A stretch of DNA of 64,000 nucleotides, from contig JBNLFG010000009.1 of assembly GCA_050305405.1 (NCBI GenBank), positions 1-64,000 on the forward strand, in the 5' to 3' direction. Shown here in pieces: positions 50,816 through 58,439 of the stretch. The notes beneath the pieces were generated by a model. That model ran no database searches. It was not told where the DNA came from and saw only the letters and a program-made list of their open reading frames with translations. Made by a program: the position numbers and the translations under genes. Positions within the stretch are counted from its first letter, which is position 1. Every line of letters starts with the position of its first letter. Source of the stretch: Desulfolinea sp050305405 (GTDB lineage Bacteria; Chloroflexota; Anaerolineae; Anaerolineales; Villigracilaceae).

Positions 50816-51922
50816 TTGACAGATCAACGTGTAGAAAAATTCGCTCAAATACTGGTAAACCACTCAGCCCGCATCGTCAAAGGCGACCGTGTCCTGCTCG
50901 AAGGCACCGAGGCTGCGTTGCCGCTTGTGCGCGAGCTTTACAAACAGATTCTTGAAAAGGGCGCTTACCCTGTGCCAATGGTCTGGGATTTCGCGGCAAA
51001 CGACACCACCTTCCTGAAATACGCATCGGATGAACAACTCGACTTCGTTCCGCCTGTTCACAAAATGGCATACGAAGAATTTGAATCACGCATCCGCATT
51101 CACTCATCGACAAATACCCGTGCTCTAGGCAGCGTAGATACCAAACGCCTTCAACGACGTGGCAAGGCCCTCGGTGAACTCATCTCCACCCAAATGCGAC
51201 GTGGCGCGGCTGGCGAGTTAAAATGGGTCACCACCCTCTTCCCTACCGAAGCCTACGCTCAAGATGCCGAAATGAGCCTGGAAGACTACGAAGATTTCGT
51301 CTTCCGCGCCTGCCACGCCAATGAAGAAGATCCGATCGCCTTCTGGAATATGGTCAAAGAGAAACAGCAAGCTGCGGTTGATCGCATTCAGGGACACGAC
51401 CTGGTTGAGTTGCGCGGACCAAACGTGGAATTAAGCCTGTCTGTTAAAGATCGCATTTTTATGAATTCGGCGGGGCTCTTCAATATGCCCGATGGCGAAA
51501 TCTACACAGGGCCCGTCGAAAAATCAGTCAACGGCTGGGTCAAATTCACCTATCCCGCCATTTACAATGGCGTCGTCGTCGAAGGCGCAGAACTGACCTT
51601 CAGCAATGGCAAAGTCACCTCCGCCAAAGCCGAAAAGAATCAAGATTACCTGCTGAAGATGCTCGAAACCGATGCCGGTTCGCGCTATTTGGGCGAATTC
51701 GCCATCGGCACCAACTTCGAGATCGACCAATTCACCGGCCAAATTCTCTTCGACGAAAAAATCGGCGGCTCCTTCCACATGGCGTTGGGTGCCAGCTACC
51801 CCGAAACGGGTGGCCTGAACAAGAGCGCCATCCACTGGGACATGATCTGCGATATGCGCAAAGACTCCGAAATTCTCGTCGATGGCGAGCTGTACTACAA
51901 GAACGGCAATTTCGCTTTCTAG
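50816..51922 (+). CDS. M29-family metallo-aminopeptidase
   Basis: 368 aa, close to the 370-410 aa of thermophilic aminopeptidases (AmpS/PepS, aminopeptidase T). The metal ligands of the family are visible: Glu in VEGAELTF, Glu in LGEFAIG, His in GGSFHMALG and the His-Trp-Asp-Met motif IHWDMI. The enzyme releases N-terminal amino acids from peptides in the cytoplasm. The start is a TTG at 50816 set by AAGGAG 6 nt upstream. TATAAT at 50775-50780 is the probable -10 box. It is monocistronic, ending at its own terminator. Confidence 0.9.
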   Translation: MTDQRVEKFAQILVNHSARIVKGDRVLLEGTEAALPLVRELYKQILEKGAYPVPMVWDFAANDTTFLKYASDEQLDFVPPVHKMAYEEFESRIRIHSSTNTRALGSVDTKRLQRRGKALGELISTQMRRGAAGELKWVTTLFPTEAYAQDAEMSLEDYEDFVFRACHANEEDPIAFWNMVKEKQQAAVDRIQGHDLVELRGPNVELSLSVKDRIFMNSAGLFNMPDGEIYTGPVEKSVNGWVKFTYPAIYNGVVVEGAELTFSNGKVTSAKAEKNQDYLLKMLETDAGSRYLGEFAIGTNFEIDQFTGQILFDEKIGGSFHMALGASYPETGGLNKSAIHWDMICDMRKDSEILVDGELYYKNGNFAF

Positions 51923-51949
51923 CGTAAAAAAGTTACAGATTTAAAGTTG

Positions 51950-51979
51950 AAAGGTTGGATTTAAAAATCCAACCTTTTT
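51950..51979 (+). terminator. Terminator of the M29 aminopeptidase gene
   Basis: AAAGGTTGGATTT (51950-51962) and AAATCCAACCTTT (51965-51977) form a perfect stem followed by more T. Confidence 0.88.
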
Positions 51980-52062
51980 ATTTAAGGATGAGAAACCGCA
52001 TCGCTCTCCATTTGGGCTTGCTCTCGTTTAATCAATTTTTCTGTCACCCCTGATAACTTCCG

Positions 52063-52395
52063 CTAATAACGCCCCACCGAAGCATCAACTTCTAACGCAT
52101 AGGCTTCAATTCCACCCCGCAAACTAACCACATCCTTCCAGCCCTGCGATAACAACCAATTCGTAACTTGATAGCTGCGAATGCCATGATGACAAACCAC
52201 AACAACGGGGACTTCTTTTTCCAATGGCGCTATGCCCTGTTGAGCAAGCTGGCTCATGGGCACTATGCGCAAACGAGCATCGTCCCATGCAGCTTGCGCA
52301 ATCTCCCAGGGTTCACGAACGTCCAAAAGAATGAATTCCTTCTCCGACTTAAGCATCTCGCTCAAATCCTGAACACTAATTTCCGGAATATTCAT
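52063..52395 (-). CDS. Rhodanese-like sulfurtransferase
   Basis: 110 aa single-domain rhodanese (GlpE/PspE size). LLDVREPWEIAQA near the N-terminus and the catalytic loop CHHGIRS with an active Cys are typical; a C-terminal GGIEAYALEVD closes the fold. The enzyme carries sulfane sulfur as a cysteine persulfide; the acceptor is unknown. It follows the UPF0316 gene by 15 nt in the same direction and is probably co-transcribed. Confidence 0.88.
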   Translation of the reverse strand: MNIPEISVQDLSEMLKSEKEFILLDVREPWEIAQAAWDDARLRIVPMSQLAQQGIAPLEKEVPVVVVCHHGIRSYQVTNWLLSQGWKDVVSLRGGIEAYALEVDASVGRY

Positions 52396-52410
52396 ATCCG
52401 CTAAAGTTTG

Positions 52411-52944
52411 CTACTTCATCCAGAAGCCACGCCGCACCCCACGCATCTCTTCGGAAGTCATAAAAGCACGGTCATCTACCTCAGCAACAATCTTCTCCGC
52501 TAACGAAACCCGCTTGCGCAGGACAGTGATACTCAACAAACTGACCATGCCATCCTTGCCGCGCGCGGCGATCTCCGTCACAGCAAAACCGTTTTCGCGC
52601 AGCTTTTCTGCCAACTCAGTACCATGCCCGGGGCTAACAACTTCCAGATGCAGATAACCAAGCGCCATACGCTCTTCGATCCACATGCCGACCACATTGC
52701 CCGTTGCAAAACCAGCAGCGTAGGCAACTACGTAAAGCGGATTATCCAGATTGCTCAAAACAGATGTAAAGAGCAAAACATAAATCACTGAAACTAAAAA
52801 CCCCAAAATCCACGAAAGCGTCTTCTTTCCACGCATGACCATCAGCAAGCGCATTGTATCCAATGTGTTGTTGACCACGCGCAGCGAAAAGATGACAAAC
52901 GCTCCGACCCAAGCTTCGGGGGAAAGTAAGAAATCAAAAGCCAT
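52411..52944 (-). CDS. UPF0316 family membrane protein (DUF5698-DUF2179)
   Basis: 177 aa. Three hydrophobic segments (about 5-95) include RVVNNTLDTMRLLMVMRGKK and VYVVAYAAGFATGN-like sequence typical of the UPF0316/YebE family. The soluble C-terminal domain (about 100-160, DUF2179, GYLHLEVVSPG) is a small regulatory-type fold also seen in YitT proteins. The molecular role is unknown. It is the first gene of a two-gene unit with the rhodanese. Confidence 0.82.
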   Translation of the reverse strand: MAFDFLLSPEAWVGAFVIFSLRVVNNTLDTMRLLMVMRGKKTLSWILGFLVSVIYVLLFTSVLSNLDNPLYVVAYAAGFATGNVVGMWIEERMALGYLHLEVVSPGHGTELAEKLRENGFAVTEIAARGKDGMVSLLSITVLRKRVSLAEKIVAEVDDRAFMTSEEMRGVRRGFWMK

Positions 52945-52986
52945 GTGTTTTATCTCCTAAAATTGTCCTGTCTCCCAAGACTACCT

Positions 52987-53037
52987 TAAATAAAAGCGAT
53001 GTGCAACACATCCATACAGATGCGCTGCACATCGCTT
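52987..53037 (-). terminator. Terminator of the glucan phosphorylase gene
   Basis: AAGCGATGTGCA (52994-53005) and TGCACATCGCTT (53026-53037) are perfect inverted copies around a partly paired loop. On the - strand they are followed by TTTATTT, 18 nt after the glgP stop. Confidence 0.87.
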
Positions 53038-53054
53038 CGAAAACTTAAATGAAT

Positions 53055-55196
53055 TTACTTGCCTTTTGCAGGAATATAAAGCTGCTCAACATACTCCTTA
53101 ACCATGCGACGCATGGAGAACTGCGGCGTGATGGTGCGCAAGTTATTCTTCATCATACGAATCCATTCGACGGGGATATTTGCGCCATCGCGATCGTAGT
53201 AGAGCGGGATGATCTCATTCTCAAGGGTGTTGTATAGGCTGGCAATATCGCTTTCATCCTGAGATTCAGAGTTGGGAGCAATATCGTCGCCGATTGCCCA
53301 ACCGTTGTGACCGTTATAGGCTTCGCGCCACCAACCATCGAGAACGGAGAAGTTCATCGCGCCATTCATGGCGGCTTTCATGCCGGATGTACCGGAGGCT
53401 TCATTCGGACGGCGGGGGGTGTTCAGCCAAACATCGACACCCTGCACGAGATAGCGGGCAACATTCATGTCGTAATCTTCGAGGAAGACGAGGCGCCCAC
53501 CGTTTTCGGCTTTCTTGACAGCACGATAGACTTCCTGAATGAGTTGTTTGCCGGGTTCGTCAGCCGGATGCGCTTTCCCTGCAAAGATAATCTGCACGGG
53601 GCGGTTGGGCTGATTCAGCAAGCCCAATACACGGTCTAAATCTGAAAGGATGAGATTTGCCCGTTTATAGGTAGCGAAGCGGCGTGCAAATCCAATGGTG
53701 AGCACATAGGGATCAAGCAAAGCACCGGAGGCAAGCGCCTGTACGGGATGGAATCCGCCTTTGATCCAGCGGCGGCGCGTGCGTTCCATCATATAGAAAA
53801 CAAGTTTGCGTTTGAGGTGATTACGGACTTCCCAAAGTTCTCCATCGGGGATATTGTCAATCGCTTCCCAAATTTTGGGATCATCGTGACGGTCGAGCCA
53901 GTCTTCGCCAAGATATTTTTCGTACAAAACGCCCATGCGACGCGCCAGCCAGGTGGAGGTATGGACACCGTTGGTCACGTAACCAATCGGCACATCGTCT
54001 TCTTCTTTTTCAGGCCAGAGGAAATTCCACATGCTACGCGCAACGCGTCCGTGCAATTCTGAAACGCCGTTACGCCCATCGGAGTGACGCAGCGCGAGCA
54101 CGCCCATGCTGAAAGTTTCTCCCCAAGACTGCTGGCTGCGCGCCAAATTAACGAACTCATCGCGGTCAAGATTAAGCTGAGGCCAGAGCGCGGCAAGATA
54201 TTTGTCGATCATCCAAAGCGGGAATTCATCATTGCCTGCGGGAACAGGGGTATGGGTAGTGAAGACGTTGTTGACACGCGTGGTTTCAATGGCTTCGGCA
54301 AAGGTCTTGCCGGTCTCAACCACTTCACGGGCACGTTCCAATATCTGGAAAGCGGCATGTCCTTCGTTCATATGCCAAACGCCGGGATTATGCCCCAGCT
54401 TGCGCATGGCACGCACACCACCAACGCCGAGCAATACTTCCTGCGAGATGCGCAGGTTGATATCGCTCCAATAAAGGCGCGCGGTTAATTTGCGGTCTTC
54501 GGGGGCATTCTCCGGGACATTTGAATCCATCAAATAGAGCGGGATGCGCCCGACACGCACTTCCCATAAACGCGCCGAAACTTGCCGATCGGGGAATTCA
54601 ACGCTGACGGTAATATCCTTCCCATCTTCATCAGTCATCGGTACAAGCGGCAGCTCGCTAAAATTTAATGGATTATTGAGCGCGTCCTGCCAGCCATCTT
54701 CAGAGATACGCTGCGAGAAATAGCCTTCAGCATATAAGAAACCAATCCCTTTCAAAGGCAAACCAAGATCAGAAGCCTCTTTGAGATGATCGCCAGCCAA
54801 AACGCCTAACCCACCGGAATAGATCGGTAAGATTTCGTGCAAACCAAATTCCATTGAGAAATAGGCAATCGAATTTTTGCAAAAACCACTGTGGTTCTTA
54901 TCACACCAGGTACCCTCTTTTGCCATATAGGCATCAAAATCAGCAAAAACCTGATCGTAATTTTCAAGATAACTGGTCTTTTGCGCAGCTTCATTTAAGG
55001 AATAACGGCTGACCGCACGCAAAAAGGCGATCGGATTATGTGCCAAACGTTCCCATAACTCGCCGTCCACATAAGAAAAAAGACGCTGCGCCTGCGGCTG
55101 CCACGTCCACCAAAGGTTATACGCCAACTCCCCTAAACGGTTAATACGGCGCGGAAGGTCAAAATGATTCGGAACACGGGTCTTAAAAACACTCAT
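53055..55196 (-). CDS. glgP: Alpha-glucan phosphorylase (GT35, short archaeal/thermophilic type)
   Basis: 713 aa. This branch of glycogen/maltodextrin phosphorylases is shorter than the about 815 aa E. coli enzyme and begins with a LGELAYNLWWTWQPQ domain. GIAYFSMEFGLHEILPIYSGGLGVLAGDHLK, in pieces, and VWHMNEGHAAF are typical. The pyridoxal phosphate lysine lies in EASGTSGMKAAMNG. The enzyme releases glucose-1-phosphate from storage glucans. Start 55196 follows GGAG; an upstream in-frame ATG at 55232 lacks a ribosome binding site. It is monocistronic, divergent from lutA. Confidence 0.92.
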   Translation of the reverse strand: MSVFKTRVPNHFDLPRRINRLGELAYNLWWTWQPQAQRLFSYVDGELWERLAHNPIAFLRAVSRYSLNEAAQKTSYLENYDQVFADFDAYMAKEGTWCDKNHSGFCKNSIAYFSMEFGLHEILPIYSGGLGVLAGDHLKEASDLGLPLKGIGFLYAEGYFSQRISEDGWQDALNNPLNFSELPLVPMTDEDGKDITVSVEFPDRQVSARLWEVRVGRIPLYLMDSNVPENAPEDRKLTARLYWSDINLRISQEVLLGVGGVRAMRKLGHNPGVWHMNEGHAAFQILERAREVVETGKTFAEAIETTRVNNVFTTHTPVPAGNDEFPLWMIDKYLAALWPQLNLDRDEFVNLARSQQSWGETFSMGVLALRHSDGRNGVSELHGRVARSMWNFLWPEKEEDDVPIGYVTNGVHTSTWLARRMGVLYEKYLGEDWLDRHDDPKIWEAIDNIPDGELWEVRNHLKRKLVFYMMERTRRRWIKGGFHPVQALASGALLDPYVLTIGFARRFATYKRANLILSDLDRVLGLLNQPNRPVQIIFAGKAHPADEPGKQLIQEVYRAVKKAENGGRLVFLEDYDMNVARYLVQGVDVWLNTPRRPNEASGTSGMKAAMNGAMNFSVLDGWWREAYNGHNGWAIGDDIAPNSESQDESDIASLYNTLENEIIPLYYDRDGANIPVEWIRMMKNNLRTITPQFSMRRMVKEYVEQLYIPAKGK

Positions 55197-55284
55197 ATTT
55201 TTTCTCCATTCGGCCCATATAAATTCACACAAAAAAGGGCGGAAAAATCGTCGCTATCATACCACTCTTTCCAGCAGATTAGGG

Positions 55285-55290
55285 TACAAT
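55285..55290 (+). promoter_or_regulatory. -10 box of a probably leaderless lutA transcript
   Basis: TACAAT (55285-55290) ends 6 nt before the ATG at 55297, with no ribosome binding site between. Spacing matches the other leaderless candidates in the window. Confidence 0.6.
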
Positions 55291-55296
55291 TTTTCC

Positions 55297-56028
55297 ATGA
55301 CAACAACTATTCAACTCTTTATCACCTGTCTAGTCGATACTTTTTTCCCGAATACGGGCCATGCGATGGTGGATGTCCTGAACAGGGTCGGTGTCGATGT
55401 CATTTTCCCCGAAAACCAAACTTGCTGCGGACAACCCGCCTTCAATGCCGGGCTTCGGGATGATGCCCGCGAAATGGCAAAACACGCCATTCAGGTTTTT
55501 GAAGCATCCCATCACGACATCGTAGCCCCATCCGGCTCCTGCGTGGGGATGCTTCGTCATGGCTATCTCGAACTCTTCGAGGGTGACGATGAATGGTATC
55601 CGCGTGCCCAGGCTCTTGCCGCGCGCACCTACGAATTCACCGAATACCTTGTCGATATACTCGGCGTGACCGACGTCGGCGCGCGCTGGGATGGAACACT
55701 CACCTACCACCCATCCTGCCACCTCCTGCGCGATTTGGGTGTAGACCATCAGCCGCGCGCCCTGCTTGCAGCAGTTAAGGGAGCCACACTTGTTGACCTG
55801 CCCAATGCTGAAGAATGCTGCGGTTTCGGGGGCGTCTTCTCGGTCGAACATCCCGAAATTAGCGCCGAGATGCTCCAGCGTAAGATCACGAATCTCGAAA
55901 CGAGCGCAGCGCCGACTCTCGTCCTTGCCGATACAGGCTGCCGTATGCACATCGCTGGCGGGCTGAACAAGCAGAATAAATCCCAAAAAGTGATGCACAT
56001 CGCCGAGATTCTAGCAAATACAGAGTAG
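55297..56028 (+). CDS. lutA: LutA-like Cys-rich Fe-S protein of lactate oxidation
   Basis: 243 aa, the size of LutA/YkgE. Two CCG domains are visible: TCCGQPAFNAG with PSGSCVGMLRH, and HPSCHLLRDLGV with EECCGFGGVFS. The conserved LADTGCRMHIAGG near the C-terminus completes the second. LutA, LutB and LutC form an L-lactate dehydrogenase complex without FMN in Bacillus and related systems. The gene lies 52 nt before lutBC and is on the same strand. Confidence 0.9.
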   Translation: MTTTIQLFITCLVDTFFPNTGHAMVDVLNRVGVDVIFPENQTCCGQPAFNAGLRDDAREMAKHAIQVFEASHHDIVAPSGSCVGMLRHGYLELFEGDDEWYPRAQALAARTYEFTEYLVDILGVTDVGARWDGTLTYHPSCHLLRDLGVDHQPRALLAAVKGATLVDLPNAEECCGFGGVFSVEHPEISAEMLQRKITNLETSAAPTLVLADTGCRMHIAGGLNKQNKSQKVMHIAEILANTE

Positions 56029-56080
56029 AACACCACGAAGAATTTCTTCTTGTCTCTGTGGTGAGGAAAAGAAAAATCCT

Positions 56081-58084
56081 ATGAACGAATTCCGCCAACG
56101 TATCCGCACATCCATCGAGAATCCCGTCCTGCAAGCCGCCCTCGACGCCAGTACCAAAAAGCTCGAAAAAGGCGCAGTAGACTCGATCCGCTTGCACCCC
56201 GATCATACCGAGCGACGTGAGCGCGCCCACAATATGCGCGAAAATGTAATCGCCGATCTTCCGAGCATCCTGAACGATTTCATCACGAATGCCGAAGCAA
56301 ATGGCTTCCACGTCCACCGCGCCAAAGACGGGGATGAAGTCGTTCAAATCGCGCTAAAAATTATTGGTAATTCACCACGAAATTCAAAGGACAAAACTTC
56401 GAACGCGCTGCGTCTTGACGGATCAACCAAACTCATCGCAAAATCAAAATCAATGGTCACCGAAGAGATCGAACTGAACCACGCCCTCGAAGCCGCCGGT
56501 CATCGCGTCGTCGAGACTGATCTCGGTGAGTACATCATCCAACTCCGCCACGAAAAACCGAGCCATATTCTTGCCCCGGCTGTGCATTTACGCCGTCAGG
56601 AAGTTGCCGAGCTCTTCCAGAAAGAACTTGGCATCGAGTACACCGACGACATCCCTGCCCTGACAGCCGCCGCCCGCGAAGCCCTGCGCCAAGTCTTCCT
56701 GAACGCCGACGTAGGCATCAGCGGCGTTAACTTCGGCGTCGCCGAAACAGGCACGCTCTGCATCGTTACGAATGAAGGCAACGGGCGCATGGTCACCACG
56801 CTGCCCAAGACCCACATCGCCATCATGGGCATGGAGCGCCTTGTCCCCAGCATGGATGCGCTTGCTCTCGTACTCTCACTCCTGCCCCGCGCAGCCACGG
56901 CACAAAAAATCAGCGCCTACACCCAATTTATCCAACGCCCGCTCGATGGACAAACGCGCCATCTTATCATTCTCGACAACGGGCGCGATGCCCTGCGCAA
57001 CACATCACTCAACGACATCCTCTTTTGCATCCGTTGCGGGGCGTGCATCAACACCTGCCCCATCTATCGCGAGATCGGCGGGCACGCTTATAACAGCACC
57101 TACCCCGGCCCTATCGGATCGGTGCTCTCGCCCGGGCTTTTCGGCAGTGAATACGCACATCTTGCTCAAGCCTGTACGGTCTGCGGCGCCTGCGAAGCCG
57201 CCTGCCCGATGAATATCGACCTGCCCAAAATGTTGCTGCGTGTGCGCGCCGGGGAGACTCCGAAAGCCAAAGAAAAAGGGGCGGGATTACCCTCTTCAGT
57301 TAAGACAGGATTGGGCCTCTACCGCCGCGTCGCTCTCCACCCAAACTTGTTCGGCACTGCCCAAAAGTGGATGGGACGATTAGCCGCGACCACCAAATCC
57401 GCTCCGACGGGTTTCCTGCCCATCCCCGCCTGGACAGGCTGGGGCTACAGTAAAGATTTCCCAGTCCCCGCGAAAAAATCCTTCCGTGAAAGTTGGCAAG
57501 AGAAAAAAGGATTTCAGGAAGTAGAGCATCCGGTAATAGGGAAACAGGAAACAGAAAAAACTATCTCAAGAGAAAGAAGCGTGGCAGCCAAATCTCTAAG
57601 CCCGCTCTTCACAAACGAAGCGAAAGCGCTCAACGCAGAAGTGATCGCTCTCTCGGCACGGGAACTCCCCGCTCAGTTAACGGCATATTTGCACGAGCGC
57701 GGCATCAGCCACATTCAGGCGGATGGTGCTTCAACGGGATATTTCCAAAATACAGACATCACTACACAAACGGAAGCAGACCCAAATATTGCGGTCGGTG
57801 TCACGGCTGCTGCCGCAGCTATCGCCGAAACAGGCAGTATTCTCGTCCTCGGCGGCGAGGGAAATCCGCTGAGCGCATCCCTACTGCCGGAAGTCCACAT
57901 CGCCATTTTGCAGGCTGCCGATCTCCATCGTACCTTGGACGAAGTGCTTGCCATGCCCGCCCTGACGAATGCTCCCGCTGCATCGCTGATCTCTGGCCCC
58001 TCACGCACCGGGGACATCGAATTGACCATTACGCTCGGCGTGCACGGGCCGAAGGAGTTGGTGATCTTTCTTGTTGACGGCTAA
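56081..58084 (+). CDS. LutB-LutC fusion of the lactate oxidation complex
   Basis: 667 aa. Residues 1-450 are LutB: a LUD domain (AETGTLCIVTNEGNGR near 221-236) and two 4Fe-4S motifs, Cys316/319/322/326 (CIRCGACINTCP) and Cys365/368/371/375 (CTVCGACEAACP). Residues about 500-667 are a second LUD domain like LutC (AETGSILVLGGEGNPL, HIAILQAADL, SGPSRTGDIE). LutB and LutC are separate proteins in B. subtilis, so this is a fusion. A short loop near residues 97-112 (NSPRNSKDKTSN) may derive from a repeat. A FAD/glycolate-oxidase partner is not present. The last 11 nt overlap the -35 region of the tRNA promoter. Confidence 0.88.
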   Translation: MNEFRQRIRTSIENPVLQAALDASTKKLEKGAVDSIRLHPDHTERRERAHNMRENVIADLPSILNDFITNAEANGFHVHRAKDGDEVVQIALKIIGNSPRNSKDKTSNALRLDGSTKLIAKSKSMVTEEIELNHALEAAGHRVVETDLGEYIIQLRHEKPSHILAPAVHLRRQEVAELFQKELGIEYTDDIPALTAAAREALRQVFLNADVGISGVNFGVAETGTLCIVTNEGNGRMVTTLPKTHIAIMGMERLVPSMDALALVLSLLPRAATAQKISAYTQFIQRPLDGQTRHLIILDNGRDALRNTSLNDILFCIRCGACINTCPIYREIGGHAYNSTYPGPIGSVLSPGLFGSEYAHLAQACTVCGACEAACPMNIDLPKMLLRVRAGETPKAKEKGAGLPSSVKTGLGLYRRVALHPNLFGTAQKWMGRLAATTKSAPTGFLPIPAWTGWGYSKDFPVPAKKSFRESWQEKKGFQEVEHPVIGKQETEKTISRERSVAAKSLSPLFTNEAKALNAEVIALSARELPAQLTAYLHERGISHIQADGASTGYFQNTDITTQTEADPNIAVGVTAAAAAIAETGSILVLGGEGNPLSASLLPEVHIAILQAADLHRTLDEVLAMPALTNAPAASLISGPSRTGDIELTITLGVHGPKELVIFLVDG

Positions 58085-58103
58085 AGAAGCCCTGTGATAA
58101 AAT
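58074..58103 (+). promoter_or_regulatory. tRNA-Glu promoter
   Basis: TTGACG (58074-58079), an 18-bp spacer and TAAAAT (58098-58103). The -35 box lies in the last codons of lutBC; the tRNA begins 21 nt after the -10 box. Confidence 0.6.
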
Positions 58104-58124
58104 CGCTCCGCTATCCACTAGCCC

Positions 58125-58197
58125 GCCCCTATCGTCTAGTGGCCCAGGACGGAGCCCTCTCAAGGCTCAAACCGGGGTTCGAGTCCCCGTAGGGGCA
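58125..58197 (+). tRNA. tRNA-Glu (anticodon CTC)
   Basis: 73 nt cloverleaf. The acceptor stem is GCCCCTA (58125-58131) with TAGGGGC (58190-58196). The D-arm is CGTCTAGTGGCCCAGGACG. The anticodon stem GAGCC/GGCTC holds the loop CTCTCAA, giving CTC. The T-arm reads CGGGGTTCGAGTCCCCG. CCA is not encoded (ACCT follows). D-arm and identity elements match tRNA-Glu. Confidence 0.93.
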
Positions 58198-58206
58198 CCT
58201 TCTGAA

Positions 58207-58236
58207 ACGACCTGATGAATAATCAGGTCGTTTTTT
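58207..58236 (+). terminator. Terminator of the tRNA-Glu transcript
   Basis: ACGACCTGAT (58207-58216) and ATCAGGTCGT (58222-58231) form a 10-bp stem followed by TTTTTT. Confidence 0.9.
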
Positions 58237-58275
58237 CAAAACTCAAAAAAATGAAATTCTTGATTATTTATGCGG

Positions 58276-58439
58276 TAAAATAGGCAGGCCCCGTCGTAAG
58301 CAATGCTTACAGCGCCAATCAATTACCTATGGGGAAAACGGAAAGTAATACACACTAGTTTTGTACATGACATATCTTGCCCTACGATTGATATATTTTT
58401 ATATCAATCGCACTCAGGTATTATCAGGAGGATTTTGAT
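58276..58439 (+). other. 5' leader of the M4 protease gene with unassigned structure
   Basis: A TAAAAT box (58276-58281) may start a leader of about 150 nt. It holds GTAAGC/GCTTAC (58296-58310), possible pairing of CCCCG (58289-58293) with GGGG (58331-58334), the hairpin at 58385-58410 and AGGAGG (58426-58431). I could not match it to a known riboswitch. Confidence 0.4.
58385..58410 (+). repeat. 11-bp inverted repeat before the M4 protease gene
   Basis: CGATTGATATA (58385-58395) and TATATCAATCG (58400-58410) are perfect inverted copies with a TTTT loop, 16 nt before the Shine-Dalgarno sequence. It could be an operator or an mRNA hairpin; termination is unlikely because only C/A-rich sequence follows. 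Confidence 0.6.

Noticed and set aside
58276..58439. Cyclic di-GMP riboswitch upstream of the surface protease
   Set aside because: The conserved receptor and tetraloop segments of class I are not found.
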